DNA of 64,000 bases from Oreohelix idahoensis (taxonomy: Eukaryota; Mollusca; Gastropoda; Stylommatophora; Oreohelicidae): contig JAMPIV010019834.1 in assembly GCA_024509875.1 (NCBI GenBank), positions 1 through 64,000 of the forward strand, read 5' to 3'. This document shows, in pieces, positions 21,192-32,818 of this stretch. Position 1 is the stretch's first letter. Each line of letters begins with the position of its first letter. The notes beneath the pieces are model-generated. The model was not told the origin of the DNA. It made no database searches and saw nothing but the letters and a program-made list of their open reading frames with translations. A program made the translations under genes and the position numbers.

Positions 21192-22805
21192 AGAAGACAC
21201 TAAATAATTAAACAATATAAACAACAGTAGATGGCCCTAAATAATAGAAAAATATAAACAACAGTAGGAGGCACTAAATAATAGAACAATATAAACAACA
21301 GTAGAAGACACTAAATAATAGAACAATATAAACAACAGTAGAAGACACTAAATAATAGAACAATATAAACAACAGTAGAAGACACTAAATAATAGAACAA
21401 TATAAACAACAGTAGAATACACTATATAATAAAACAATATAAACAAAAATTAGAAGACACTAAATAATATAACAATATAAACAACAGTAGAAGACACTAA
21501 ATAATAGAACAATATAAACAACAGTAGAAGACACTAAATAATAGAACAATATAAACAACAGTAGAAGACACTAAATAATAGAACAATATAAACAACAGTA
21601 GAAGACACTAAATAATAGAACAATATAAACAACAGTAGAAGACACTAAATAATAGAACAATATAAACAACAGTAGAAGACACTAAATAATAGAACAATAT
21701 AAACAACAGTAGAAGACACTAAATAATAGAACAATATAAACAACAGTAGAAGACACTAAATAATAGAACAATATAAACAACAGTAGAAGACACTAAATAA
21801 TAGAACAATATAAACAACAGTAGAAGACACTAAATAATAGAACAATATAAACAACAGTAGAAGACACTAAATAATAGAACAATATAAACAACAGTAGATA
21901 TCACTAAATAATAGAACAATATAAACAACAGTAGATGATACTATATAATAGAACAATATAAACAACAGTAGAAGACACTAAATAATAGAACAATATAAAC
22001 AACAGTAGAGGACACTAAATAATAGAACAATATAAACAACAGTAGAAGACACTATATAATAAAACAATATAAACAAAAATTAGAAGACACTAAATAATAG
22101 AACAATATAAACAACAGTAGAAGACACTAAATAATAGAACAATATAAAAAACAGTAGATGGCACTAAATAATAGAGCAATATAAACAACATTAGAAGACA
22201 CTAAATAATAGAACAATATAAACAACATTAAAGACACTGAATAATAGAACAATATAAACAACAGTAGAAGGCACTAAATAATAGAACAATACAAACAGTA
22301 GTAGACACTAAATAATAGAACAATATAAACAACAGTAGAAGACACTAAATAATAGAACAATATAAACAACAGTAGAAGGCACTAAATAATAGAACAATAT
22401 AAAAAACAGTAGAAGACACTAAATAATAGAACAATATAAACAACAGTAGAAGACACTAAATAATAGAACAATATAAACAACAGTAGAAGACACTAAATAA
22501 TAGAACAATATAAACAACAGTAGAAGACACTAAATAATAGAACAATATAAACAACAGTAGAAGACACTAAATAATAGAACAATATAAACAACAGTAGAAG
22601 ACACTAAATAATAGAACAATATAAACAACAGTAGATGGCACTAAATAATAGAACAATATAAACAACAGTAGAAGACACTAAATAATAGAACAATATAAAC
22701 AACAGTAGATGGCACTAAACAATAGAACAATATAAAAAACAGTAGAAGACACTAAATAATAGAACAATATAAACAACAGTAGAAGACACTAAATAATGGA
22801 ACAAT
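21192..22805. repeat. 37-bp minisatellite, block 2
   Basis: About 43 more copies of the same unit, with more variants than block 1 (for example AAAACAATATAAACAAAAAT twice, near 21430 and 22050, suggesting internal duplication of a several-unit segment). It ends in ACAAT (22801-22805), the left target duplication of the next insertion. Confidence 0.93.
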
Positions 22806-25212
22806 TGTGGTAAAGTGGGATGTTATAAATATTTATAGGGGACTTAGTGTACTGACTGAGATCAGCTGTGAAGGTATCTGTATCTAATAAGTGTGGTGTA
22901 TTACAGATGACCTTACTTGCTACCACATTTATACCTCAGTCAGAATTATTCTGGAATATTGTGATGACTACGTTAAATGTCTAGGGTTATGAAAATGATG
23001 AAATGTAAGTCACAACAACAACAGACAGATAAACAATTTAATTTATTCTACAACACTTTACAACACTGTGACACTCACACACATATAACACTCTATAAGA
23101 CTATCTTAAATGAGTCAAGTGATTAAGTTTAAAAATATATGTATTAATTCTTGTCAATAATGGATATCCTGATTCAACTACACAGTGAACCAGGAATCAC
23201 AATCAAATGTAATTACAAGTATTATTTACACAGTTTATATGTATGAACTTTGTATTGACATAGTTTATTATTATTATTCTATGTGTGTAATTTGTGCAGT
23301 AGTAATATGAGGTAATACTGGTTTTGTTCAAGCTTGGTTGTTGTTTTTCATCATGTCTTCAAGTGTTTGATTATCGGGGATATAGTATTGGGAAACTTTC
23401 ACAGTTCCTGTCATTTGAACCAATTAATTGTCCCTCTGTGGTTAACAAGATGTCAATTTTTGAGGGGGCACATAATGTTGAGCTACTCTGGCCACAGAAG
23501 CTTAACTTTCGTGATGGCGGCAGGAAAAGACTCCTCTGCTCGATTGCTTCACTGTGTTCTGGAGACACCTCACTGGTCGCTATCTGGACCAAGGAGTATG
23601 CTGTCAGCCTCTGGATTCAGCAAAACTCAGACCATGTGCTGCTTCAATAACTAGGACCACAGTCCCTGAAACAAGAAGGTTGTACCTCCTACTTCATAAC
23701 TAATTTATAATCTATTTCCACACTGAACACATTACATAACAAACACTGAGTTCAGAGCGATAGGCCAACTGCTAGCTTCATCTGAAACAATTTACACCAG
23801 TATTCTCCTCCTAAATGGTTACTACGCCTCTGCAATTCCAGCATTAGTTCCTTCTAGTCAATAAGATAGGTGTCAGTGTACTGTTTGGCAATTCCATGCA
23901 GTTTTACTTTTCTCCGACACCTCCTGTTCAGGTTGGAGCAATATTTAGGCCTTGCCTCATGTTGGCTACTGAACTACACACATATACAGACATAAATTAT
24001 CAATTTACATTCAATTTTCATTAAAAAGATATCGAATATATCAAGCTTACCACAATTCATGGAAATATTACACAGATACGTTGACTGGCGATGAATAATG
24101 GCACAAATTATGGCACAAATTCCGATCCGCCTCTGTCCCAGACTTTTATTTAGAAAAATATGATCTGGCTCTCAACGCACTGTTTCTTAGTAAGTTTATT
24201 TTAAAGTGTGGCACTGACCTGACGCTCCTAATTGACTATATTGGCGGGTCTAACCAATCGGGCCATGTTTACCCAGCTTTTCAAAAAAAAAGTACCCTTA
24301 CTACCGTTTCCCTAACAACAAAGAATTAGTATTTATAATCCGACTAATCGTGTTTAGCCTTACATTTATTTCTATCCAATCAAATAGAATTTTACATGGT
24401 GGCCCATTTCCCGTAAAATAGTGGGTTCAAAACATGCCACTGTGCGATTATTTTTTGGTGTTGTCTGACACCCTCACTATTTTCTTTTGGCTATAATTTG
24501 TTAATTCCTAGACTATTTGCGTAACACTTAACATATTCTTTGTCAGCAAGTCCTAAGGAACCCAAATATATAAGTTTAATGGGGCTAAGGGGCTGCGTTC
24601 AAAATATGCATTTTCTTCTACCTCCTGTTCACTTCGATACGACGTGGTGTCTGGGTACTGTCAGACTTTCAAACGTAAACTAGTATAATGTCATGTTTCC
24701 CAATAAGCATTTTTCAGGTTTTTAAACCTAACTCTCGTATGGGTAGTGTTTTTTATCACTGTCCATCTGAAAAAAGTTAATGCTTCTGGCCTTACGCGGG
24801 GTGAGGGGTGGCATTAATTGTATATCGCGAGACGCGTGTTAGCGTGTTAGCGTTGCTGAAAGCCCTCACTCTCTCTTTCTATCCTAAGTCCATCTGTCTT
24901 TTCATCACGCCGTGTATAAAATGAAATTAATGGAAGTATTAATTTAGGTCATTACGCAGGGTGCCTAGCTCAAGGTTTTCTTAGAAATGCAGTACACGTT
25001 TTATTGTAGAAAGCGTGTAGTGATGCAGTAGGCTTTACTATCAACGTGAAACGTTACAATTTGCAGACGAAGTAGAAAACAAGGGGGATTTTTGTACGCC
25101 ATTGTGACAGCACTGTACTTTTACCATTTCTCTTTCATTTTATTGCATTTATGTGTTAGGCTTTACATTTACCTTTTAATTTATATATGTGGATTTAGAA
25201 TGTTTCACGACA
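22806..25212. mobile_element. Probable solo LTR (2407 bp) inserted in the minisatellite
   Basis: The segment begins TGTGGTAAAG and ends TTTCACGACA, i.e. TGT...ACA termini. It is flanked by a 5-bp direct repeat ACAAT (22801-22805 and 25213-25217). Removing it restores a continuous 37-bp unit. These are the hallmarks of an LTR insertion reduced to one LTR. No second copy of this LTR exists in the window, so the family is unproven. Open frames inside (23324-23654 in two overlapping frames) have no recognisable domain. An alternative is another 5-bp-TSD element. Confidence 0.65.
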
Positions 25213-25541
25213 ACAATATAAACAGCAGTATAAGACACTAAATAATAGAACAATATAAACAACAGTAGAAGACACTAAATAATAAAACAATATAAACAAC
25301 AGTAGAAGACACTAAATAATAAAACAATATGAACAACAGTAGAAGACACTAAATAATAGAACAATATAAACAACAGTAGAAGACACTAAATAATAGAACA
25401 ATATAAACAACAGTAGAAGACACTAAATAATAAAACAATATAAACAACAGTAGAAGACACTAAATAATAAAACAATATAAACAACAGTAGAAGACACTAA
25501 ATAATAGAACAATATAAACAACAGTAGAAGACACTAAATCA
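25213..25541. repeat. 37-bp minisatellite, block 3
   Basis: About nine more units, continuing in phase from block 2 across the 2407-bp insertion. The array ends with CACTAAATCATTCACG. Confidence 0.93.
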
Positions 25542-25689
25542 TTCACGAAATAACACAACAAAATAACGCTGGGGAGGGATTACCATAATGGTCAGCATTA
25601 AGTTGCTCCCTCTTTTTCATAACTGACCTCCCACCTTGAAGGTATCAAAAGCACTGTATACAAAAGACCTGTTCATTTGGACAGCAGAA

Positions 25690-27355
25690 AAATACGACAA
25701 ACTGGCACCAGCTAAAATAATAGAGTCCTAGCTACAATAGCTATGTCTTGCAAGCTCTGCAAGCTAAAAATAAACATGTAAAACAAGTATACAGCTATTT
25801 CACTTGGAGCATCCAGGAAAGCAAGAAGGTGTACCAACTAAAACTCGACGGACATCTACTTCGGAGAAGAAAATCCAGCTTACTTAGGAGTGGAGCTTGA
25901 CAGGCAGCTACTCCTCAGAACCATCATGCGCAATATGAAGATAAGGCCATTTGGCGCGTGAACATTGTAAAACATTTTGCAAGCACCAGCTGGGGAGCAG
26001 GAAAAGTAAATCTGAGACAGTTGTGCCTGGGATATGTCCGATCAGTCATGGATAATAACATAGCTGCAATCGAAAATGAACAAAACCACCTGGCAGAAAA
26101 AGTCCAAAATCAAGCTGTTATGCTCATATGTGAGGGTATCAGAACCACGACAATAGCTGCCTGTGACACCGACACAATAATGGAACTTATGGACAACGAC
26201 GTAAACGTGCTGTCTTGGAAACAGAGCGCCATAGAAGATTAAGAAAAGAACACAAAGCCAGACAGTTGGTTGAAAACTAGAAGGAGATTAAATCGAAAAT
26301 CAATCCTGCCAGTAGCAGCAACTATAGCAGAACAACACTACCTCCACAGACACGAGAAATAATTGAAATTGTATACCCTCGCCTCCATCCCGGTAAGGAA
26401 TTAATACTACCCATAATAAAAACAACACTCATGGATAGCACAACAACAAGCGATACCAACAACAGCACTGAAGACATCTACTATAGAGATTACAGAAACT
26501 ACTCTAACAGTAGTTTGAGATATGCATACACAGAAGACTCTGCCTTCAAGGCCAACATAAACGCTTGGCTTGAAGCTTACGTGAAGTATCCAAATGGCAA
26601 AACACTAGAAATATGTGGAGAATTCAGTACTAATCACTAAGCAGAAATTAAAGCAATAAACACCACTTTCCAGCTATACTCAGCAAATTTAAGTAAAAAA
26701 TCTATATAACACCTCAGATATCATAATCTTCAATGATTCAAAATCAACAATTCAGGCTTCAGAAGAATACCTCCAAACAGAAAATAAAGAAATAATACAG
26801 CTGGCTGACACGATTGACAGCCTGCTAACAACATACAACATCAGAGTCACTCTCCAGTGGATACCAGGAAACACAGACATACCAATCAAGGAAAAAACTG
26901 ACCGCCTTGTAAAACTAGGAGAAGCTTGGTTCAGATACACATTCCAGCCAAGATGCAGACAACTAAATTAATACTCCAAAACAACGTCAACGAGGAATGG
27001 CTCAACCGATGGGCAGAATCTCTACAAGACGTGCCTTGTATAAAGAACCCACTCATCCACCAAGAATGAGAGCAACAGTAACCTACGATGTGTGAAGCAG
27101 AGCACAATCTTCCAACTTAGATCATAACCTACACACACAAAAAAAACAACAAACACCAAAACAAATTAAACTTATCCCATGAGCCTAATTACCACAACTG
27201 TACCCATCCATATACAGATGACCTGCTCCATACAAAACAGTTCAGCGTGTGCTCACTTGCCCAGGACTCTCCATTAAAAGTAGAAAGCTACTGCTGGGCT
27301 CTCTACAAATTCTTAAACTTGACGTTGGCTGTGAGAAAAGGACGAGCTCAGCAGC
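25690..27355 (+). pseudogene. RNase H-bearing LINE (I/Nimb-like), C-terminal half, decayed
   Basis: Readable blocks in changing frames: LKLDGHLLRR and YLGVELDRQLLL (RT thumb); an open stretch 25958-26242 with TSWGAGKVNLRQLCLGYVRS and VQNQAVMLICEGIRTT; an open stretch 26431-26640 with YAYTEDSAFKANINAW (first RNase H Asp region) and then AEIKAINTTF after a stop; IIFNDSKSTIQ-like and LQWIPGNTDI-like blocks near 26730-26890 (RNase H); NEEWLNRWAESLQDV near 26990. This is the C-terminal order of I-clade type LINEs common in molluscs. The front of the RT and the endonuclease are absent. It has many stops and frameshifts and no clear TSD. Confidence 0.75.
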
Positions 27356-27464
27356 CCTAGTTAACAGTCACAACAACAACAGAAACCACCGATCCATCAC
27401 ACAAAAAAACTAGGGAGCGTTGTCTCGTGATTGCAGCGAATTAAAAAAATATTTACCTCATCCA

Positions 27465-27560
27465 CCCACTTATATACCTGGTCACCCCTGCTCATAAAGC
27501 TGGATCTAGTGTAGTGAACTCTCTAACACTTTACTCCCCTGCGTTAGTATCTATAAGTAA
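27465..27560 (+). mobile_element. SINE family 1, 3' body fragment
   Basis: TGCTCATAAAGCTGGATCTA, GTGAACTCTCTAACACTTTA and CTCCCCTGCG match the 3' body of the SINE at 2849-3120. The tRNA-like head is missing. Confidence 0.7.
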
Positions 27561-27666
27561 CTACCTATGCATTTACCTTTTTATGAACTTAAGTATTATA
27601 GTGTGCCGTGAAATTATGAAGGACTTTTAAGTGTGCCGTGACGAAAAAAAAAAGGTTGCGGAAAAA

Positions 27667-27725
27667 TGATCTAAGTGACTAAATCGCAGCACTTATGGGT
27701 TTGTCAGTGTGACATGAAGATCCTT
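27667..27725 (+). repeat. Dispersed repeat X, right side of the hAT insertion
   Basis: TGATCTAAG followed by sequence aligning with the 45-bp repeat at 55860-56090 in reverse complement (…CAGCACTTATGGGTTTGTCA against …GAGCACTGATGGAGTTGTCA). Confidence 0.7.
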
Positions 27726-28040
27726 ACAAAGAATCAGACTAAAAACCAAACCATTAATGAAATGCTGTGACACCTGACGTCTGTGAGCATGTCTCCTGGG
27801 GATTCAAATCCATAGTACTTTTTTTTTGGTAGTAGAAGTCAAACACATGCAACCTGGGGTGTGTGGATTGATGTATTCGGGACTGAGGAGAGTTGATATA
27901 AAAATGCCCCTGGAAATAAAGAGACGTACACGATATGAAAACTTTGAAGTTTAATTAAAAAACAAACCCACAATGAAGTGCTGGAGACTTAACCAGCACT
28001 TTTGAAATTCTAATAATTCTTTTGTTTGGTATGTTGCATC

Positions 28041-28322
28041 TTTTTATATCATATCAGGATTTGTCAACGGATTTGAATACAGTTTTTTAACGTGTAATTG
28101 GTGCATGTTACGCAGTATGCCAATTAAATTTGTTGAAGAACCGAAAAGTGGGACCACCAGTGTGCTTGACCTTTTGAAGAATAAAGTTTTTATATCATAT
28201 CAGGATTTGTCAACGGATGCCATGGAGAATACAGTTTTTAACGTGTATGTATTGTCGCATGTTACGCATTGCCTAGTTAAATGTTTGAAGACCGAAAAGT
28301 GGGACACCAGTGTGCTGACCTG
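28041..28322 (+). repeat. 146-bp tandem duplication
   Basis: Two copies (28041-28186 and 28187-28322) starting TTTTTATATCATATCAGGAT and ending GGGACACCAGTGTGCTGACC or near it. They differ mainly by one-base insertions and deletions. The 72-codon frame at 28105-28323 runs across it and is not supported as a gene. Confidence 0.8.
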
Positions 28323-30708
28323 AACAAAGGAATGCAGGGGTATTTTCCTGTGTGTATCTAGGGCAGCCAATCAGAGAAGGGGTTTCCCACGGTCAGATAG
28401 AATGACTTCGGCGAGTGTATAAGGAAGAATAAATCGTCCGAAATCATGGTTAGAATTAGACATCGGGAAGGAGAACGGAATGACAGACAAGGATGAGAAT
28501 GGTCTCATTTTGACGGGAATATCTTCATTTATGTATAGGTACAAGGAAATCAGAAGGGAGTAAGTAGTTGTGAAGAATTTCGCAAGAATAGTGTCCGTGC
28601 ATTGAGAAATGCTGTGTTTTTCCTATTTATAATTCAATATAAAATCGTTAACACGACAGATATGGGAAAACAACATATGGATATAAAGGTCAACTCATGG
28701 AGAACGGAAATATATAACTCCAAAGGCTTGAACTGGGTTAGGTGAAATGCACGAGACCAAGGTTTGAAACACCTCTAGCACAAACCCCCCGAAGTTACAA
28801 CTTTTTTGGGAAGTTTGCTGGAGTTGCGAGCCTTGTTTCCTGTACGTCCGGTAGCTGCATATATAAGGGCGGACGGAAATGATTTCAAATTCACTTGTAC
28901 AGCGAAGCAAGACAGAAGGACAACGGCTGGAGAGAGAGGAACGTGCAGAGGCCAATATCTTGTTATTTGCAGCCAGGCAGTTCTGTTACTCCACTAAAGC
29001 CAGTCTTTACTGATCTTAATTAGATCCTGCGAGGGTATGTAAAGTTACTATGTAAAATAATACAGTAATTACAACTTTTATTTCAGGATTTGTTTAATCT
29101 TTATGTTATGAAAGTATCATGCATATTAATTGATTACTTGATAGGATTGTTGAAGATTGGAACCCGAAATATAACCACCGTGACTGAGTCCATATCAGGG
29201 CTAGCACAGGACTAATAACAATTCTTTTCAGGACTACCAACAATCATTATCAGGGCTTATTCATTCTGTCATCAAGTTACTGCACTTTACAGAGCTAACG
29301 TGTCAGGCAGGGGGATACTATAACCTCATACCATATATGTGTGTACATATTATTTTGTATTATTTGATTTTATAAAATGTTCCACAGTAGACACCTGTCT
29401 TGTCACTGATCCATAATCATGCATTTTCACGCATACATCTGAAAACAAATTCATCTCACCTACAATAGGAATGTGGTAATTGTTATCCACAAATAGCCAC
29501 ATATCCTACAATTATCTGCAGGTTCATACTTGTCAACCAAAAGTCAGAGGTCAATGATCAAGAATTGCTCGATGATCAATGCGAATCGCCCCGGCAGTGT
29601 CTGGATTGGTAGAAGCAAGACCTACTGAAGCTGTACATCTCATATGAACACTGATTAACCTAACAGATGAGTGATATTTGTGACAATCGTGCAACCAAGA
29701 AGTGATAATTGTCAAGCAGAGTTTTGTGATGACAATTTGCGTGATAAACTAGTGAAAGTTATAAAGTGAATAAGACAGTGAAGAAGTCTATTACCCAACT
29801 AATTGGAAGAGTCTAAAGAAATGACATTTTAGTTTAACTTGCAAAAAACTGTAATTGAATTCGCCAATTTGGTTTTGTATAAATATAACTTTTGTATCAC
29901 CAGTCACACACAATCACCACAATTAGATAGATGTAAATAAAGAGGATATAAATTGTATTCACCAGCTTTATTCATTCAATATAGTTGATACTGAGTTTGG
30001 TTGAATTTTTATTATATCACAGGTGGTCACATAGCGGAGGTGGCGCAGTAAGGTCTGACTGTTCTCTGAATATTTTCAGTCCAGATACTTTCACAGCCGT
30101 GACTATCGAGTGATACCAGTGTACTTCTCTGTCACTGGGACCTCACACATTCTGGAGAGAATACTATTTCTACTCTAGCACTATCATCTCACACATAAAA
30201 CTATTTCTGCAAAAATAAACTCTAAGTAAAAGCATTCCTCTTGTATCAGTATGTTATCCATTACTTTTCTCTATTACAGCAACTAATTCATCTTCTGTAA
30301 TTCCCCCACTCCACCTTGCAATTTAGATTAGGTGTCCCGGGATGCTGTCGATGCGATTCCTGGATTATACTTCCCTACCTTGTTACCAAGGCGACTGTTT
30401 ATGTAACAGAGCCCAGTATCAACCATAGACACCTAACTATGTGTCAATAGAGCTTGAGAATGTGCTGCGAAAGATGTTTCGCTGACACGAATAAAGATAT
30501 CTAGGAGCGATTAATGATAGTGGAGAAGAGAAAGGGATGTTTCTAATTTGAGCAGACATAGAGCTGGGAGATTATGGATAGGAATGACGTCAAAGTAATA
30601 ATTAGAACAATTATTCAGAAAGTGAATCGTGCAACACCCAGACGTCATTACGTTATGTCACAGGCGGCTCAACATTACAGCTCTATCTGTAGAACGTAAT
30701 AACTAAGT
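28323..30708. other. No gene recognised
   Basis: Mixed sequence without recognisable domains or shared repeats. Opposed open frames at 28695-28997 have no motifs. Two places look transcript-like (AATAAAGAGG at about 29936, AATAAAGATA at about 30490) but there is no coding content beside them. Confidence 0.5.
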
Positions 30709-30809
30709 CACTGCAATCGACGAATCTACAAGGCTGGGACTGTGGGAATTTGGCATCAGCTGTAAGACTAGCAGACATGGACGTATAAGAGGATTCATCC
30801 GTCGTGTAT
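30709..30809 (+). pseudogene. RNase H LINE tail relic
   Basis: CACTGCAATCGACGAATCTA followed by the GAATTTGGCATCAGCTGTAA block matches about 62868-62973 of the LINE at 62549-63086, coding for the basic RDGRMRGRIRRV-type extension after RNase H. It stops at CGTCGTGTA where the E1 LTR begins. The expected continuation does not reappear after the far E1 LTR. Confidence 0.7.
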
Positions 30810-32818
30810 TGTAATAAATTTAACCGTGATACAACGTTAAAATATCTCCAAAGATAAAATGTAGGGATAAAAATAATGCGTAAGCTACTAGAAGACATGA
30901 TCGCCCATGCCGCGGTTCACTACCCGCCATGGAAACTAACTTGTTAGACGTGAAGACAAAACTTTTACCCTTGGAGACGGGATGGAACGGAGATCAAAAA
31001 GAAAAAATATGACTGAACACGTGCTTGAAACTAGCAAGGCTAAAAAGACGCAATTGGTGGGGAAAGGAAAAAAATTCACGTCCCCAAGTTGACACAATGT
31101 AAAGAAATGGACAAAAGGGACCTTAGCTATTATACGCAACAGTCCTTTCTTGGACGCTTTTACGATACTTAGTCCTTTTATTTGAATTCAGCGGCAAACG
31201 CATTACAGAAGATGCTCGAACATATTTAAAAAAAACAACTAACCTTGAAAAAGTAACTTTTTCTTAATAATAATGTTAGGAATATAAAGCCTAGCTAATC
31301 TGATAGCCCATCTTGAGCAGAGAAATAATATGCTTTCATTTATACAGACGGATAGATAATAATGAAGATATTGACAAAAGACTGTGTTGTTCATAACAGA
31401 CGAGCGACTGCACTGTTAAAAAAAGAAAGAAATAAAAAACATGTCACTAATTTTCAAAAAATTGCGGCCTTGAGGCTCAAGTGCTAAAATCTAGTTGGAA
31501 TGAAAGAGAGGGGGAAATAGTGGAAAAGTGTGGCTAAAAAATAACTCTAGAGAACCGATTCGTGTAGAAAGGCATGTAGACACCAAGCGTGTGTTTTTTT
31601 ATGAAAAAGCGAAGTAGAGACAGACGGACCAACAGACAATAATACATACTTTGACTGAGGTATGACTGAATTGACTTTTGGTTGGAGGTTTGAAATTTGA
31701 AAAGGGGGAAAGTCGGTGATTGGCCACAGATAATCAATATTATCGGCGCTCGCACAGACGCGCATTTTTTGCCATTCAACATAATTGTCCAGTAGTAGGA
31801 AGACACAGTAATTCCCTTCAGTGGTGTAGTTCCCAAGAAGCTAATTGCAATATTTAGAGGGACGCCATACTAGAGCCAGCAGCTCAGCTGAGTTTTGCTA
31901 GAATATAACTGTGTTCTCTATTCATAGTAATTCTGGTAAGACTTGAAAGCATTTCTTTGTATATTTTAATATTGTATTAATGTTTCGAGTGATTTGATAC
32001 TGCCATATCAAAATCTAAATCCCTTACAAACAAGTAAGGATTCGCTCTAATCCCCCAGGCCAAGTTCCCCAGGGTTCCTAGAGACAAACCCAAAAATACA
32101 TAAACGCCAGCACAGGGATTATAAAAAGGCGCGATCAAGTGTTTGAGATCAGTGGAAAACAATCACCTATCTTAATTCAATAAGCAGGAAGCTTAATGGA
32201 AAACATATTTCAGAATATGTTAGTCTTGGGGACCTAGTTCCTATGTGAAAACCAACTTGGTAAGTAAGTTCTGTTATGTTTCAGAGAGATCTTGAACCCC
32301 GTCTATGTTGTGTATGTCTGTGTAGTGGTTGTGGTGCAGAAGTGGCATCAGGAGGTAGAGTTCTGACACGTGACCCAATCTTTTGTAGCAGGGAGAGTGT
32401 GAAGTTTCTGTTTTGGTTGATCCAAAGTGCGTGTTCCAAAGTGCTTATGTTGATGATTATACAATGTCCTGCTTGGACCAAAGTGCCTAGGGTTTAGTAT
32501 TTTGTCAGAGCTGGCCTTTATATTTGAGCTCCCCAAGCACGGAGAGGTGGTGTGTGCCACCAGATTCCAGCACCAGACCCAAAGAACTACTCAGGTCATA
32601 GAGGTTACCGTGAGCGTCTGGCACTGTGGACCGTTCAGTCAAACTTATTTACTATTCTAACACACCAATGTTGATAGCCTATCAAACCTTTTTTTCACTA
32701 GAACCCATCTCAAAATTTTTGGGAAATAAAACTTGTTTTAACTCCATGGAATCAGTGCGGAATGGACAATGTTTGGTAGTCATAGACAGGGAGTGATGAT
32801 ATCACCCCAACAGCATAT
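30810..32818 (+). repeat. E1 5' LTR
   Basis: About 2.0 kb beginning TGTAATAAATTTAACC and ending CCCCAACAGCATAT. Matches 46293-48149. The first about 690 bp differ by only a few bases. The rest is full of one- to few-base length differences, nearly always longer here. All open frames in it (31534-31836, 32276-32560 and so on) are LTR sequence, not genes. Confidence 0.9.

Larger units (their letters stand above)
18044..27666. mobile_element. 9.6-kb block bounded by hAT-like ends
   Basis: Left end CAGTGCACCGCAACC with repeated GTGTGCCGCG units (18045-18112). Right end has inverted GTGTGCCGTGA units, then GGTTGCGG (27601-27661). Terminal CGCAACC/GGTTGCG and subterminal 'GGCACAC' repeats are a known hAT style. 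A 9-bp direct repeat TGATCTAAG lies at 18035-18043 and 27667-27675. hAT elements make 8-bp duplications, so one base is ambiguous. Paralogous repeat X at 56 kb continues across this point without the insert. No hAT transposase is visible inside. The interior is minisatellite, LINE, SINE and LTR material. The outermost few bases of the right end are degraded. Confidence 0.72.

Noticed and set aside
22803..24058. DNA transposon with 11-bp inverted repeats AATTGTGGTAA / TTACCACAATT
   Set aside because: The inverted repeat does not extend, no target duplication is present at 24058, and the TG...CA boundaries with TSD ACAAT explain the left end better.
19337..25541. CRISPR-like array
   Set aside because: Units are identical and contiguous without unique spacers, in an animal-type genome. 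It is a minisatellite. The same holds for the 29-bp array at 50266 and the 17-bp array at 55075.
28105..28323. 72-codon ORF of a possible small protein
   Set aside because: Runs across a 146-bp tandem duplication whose two copies are in different frames; no domain.
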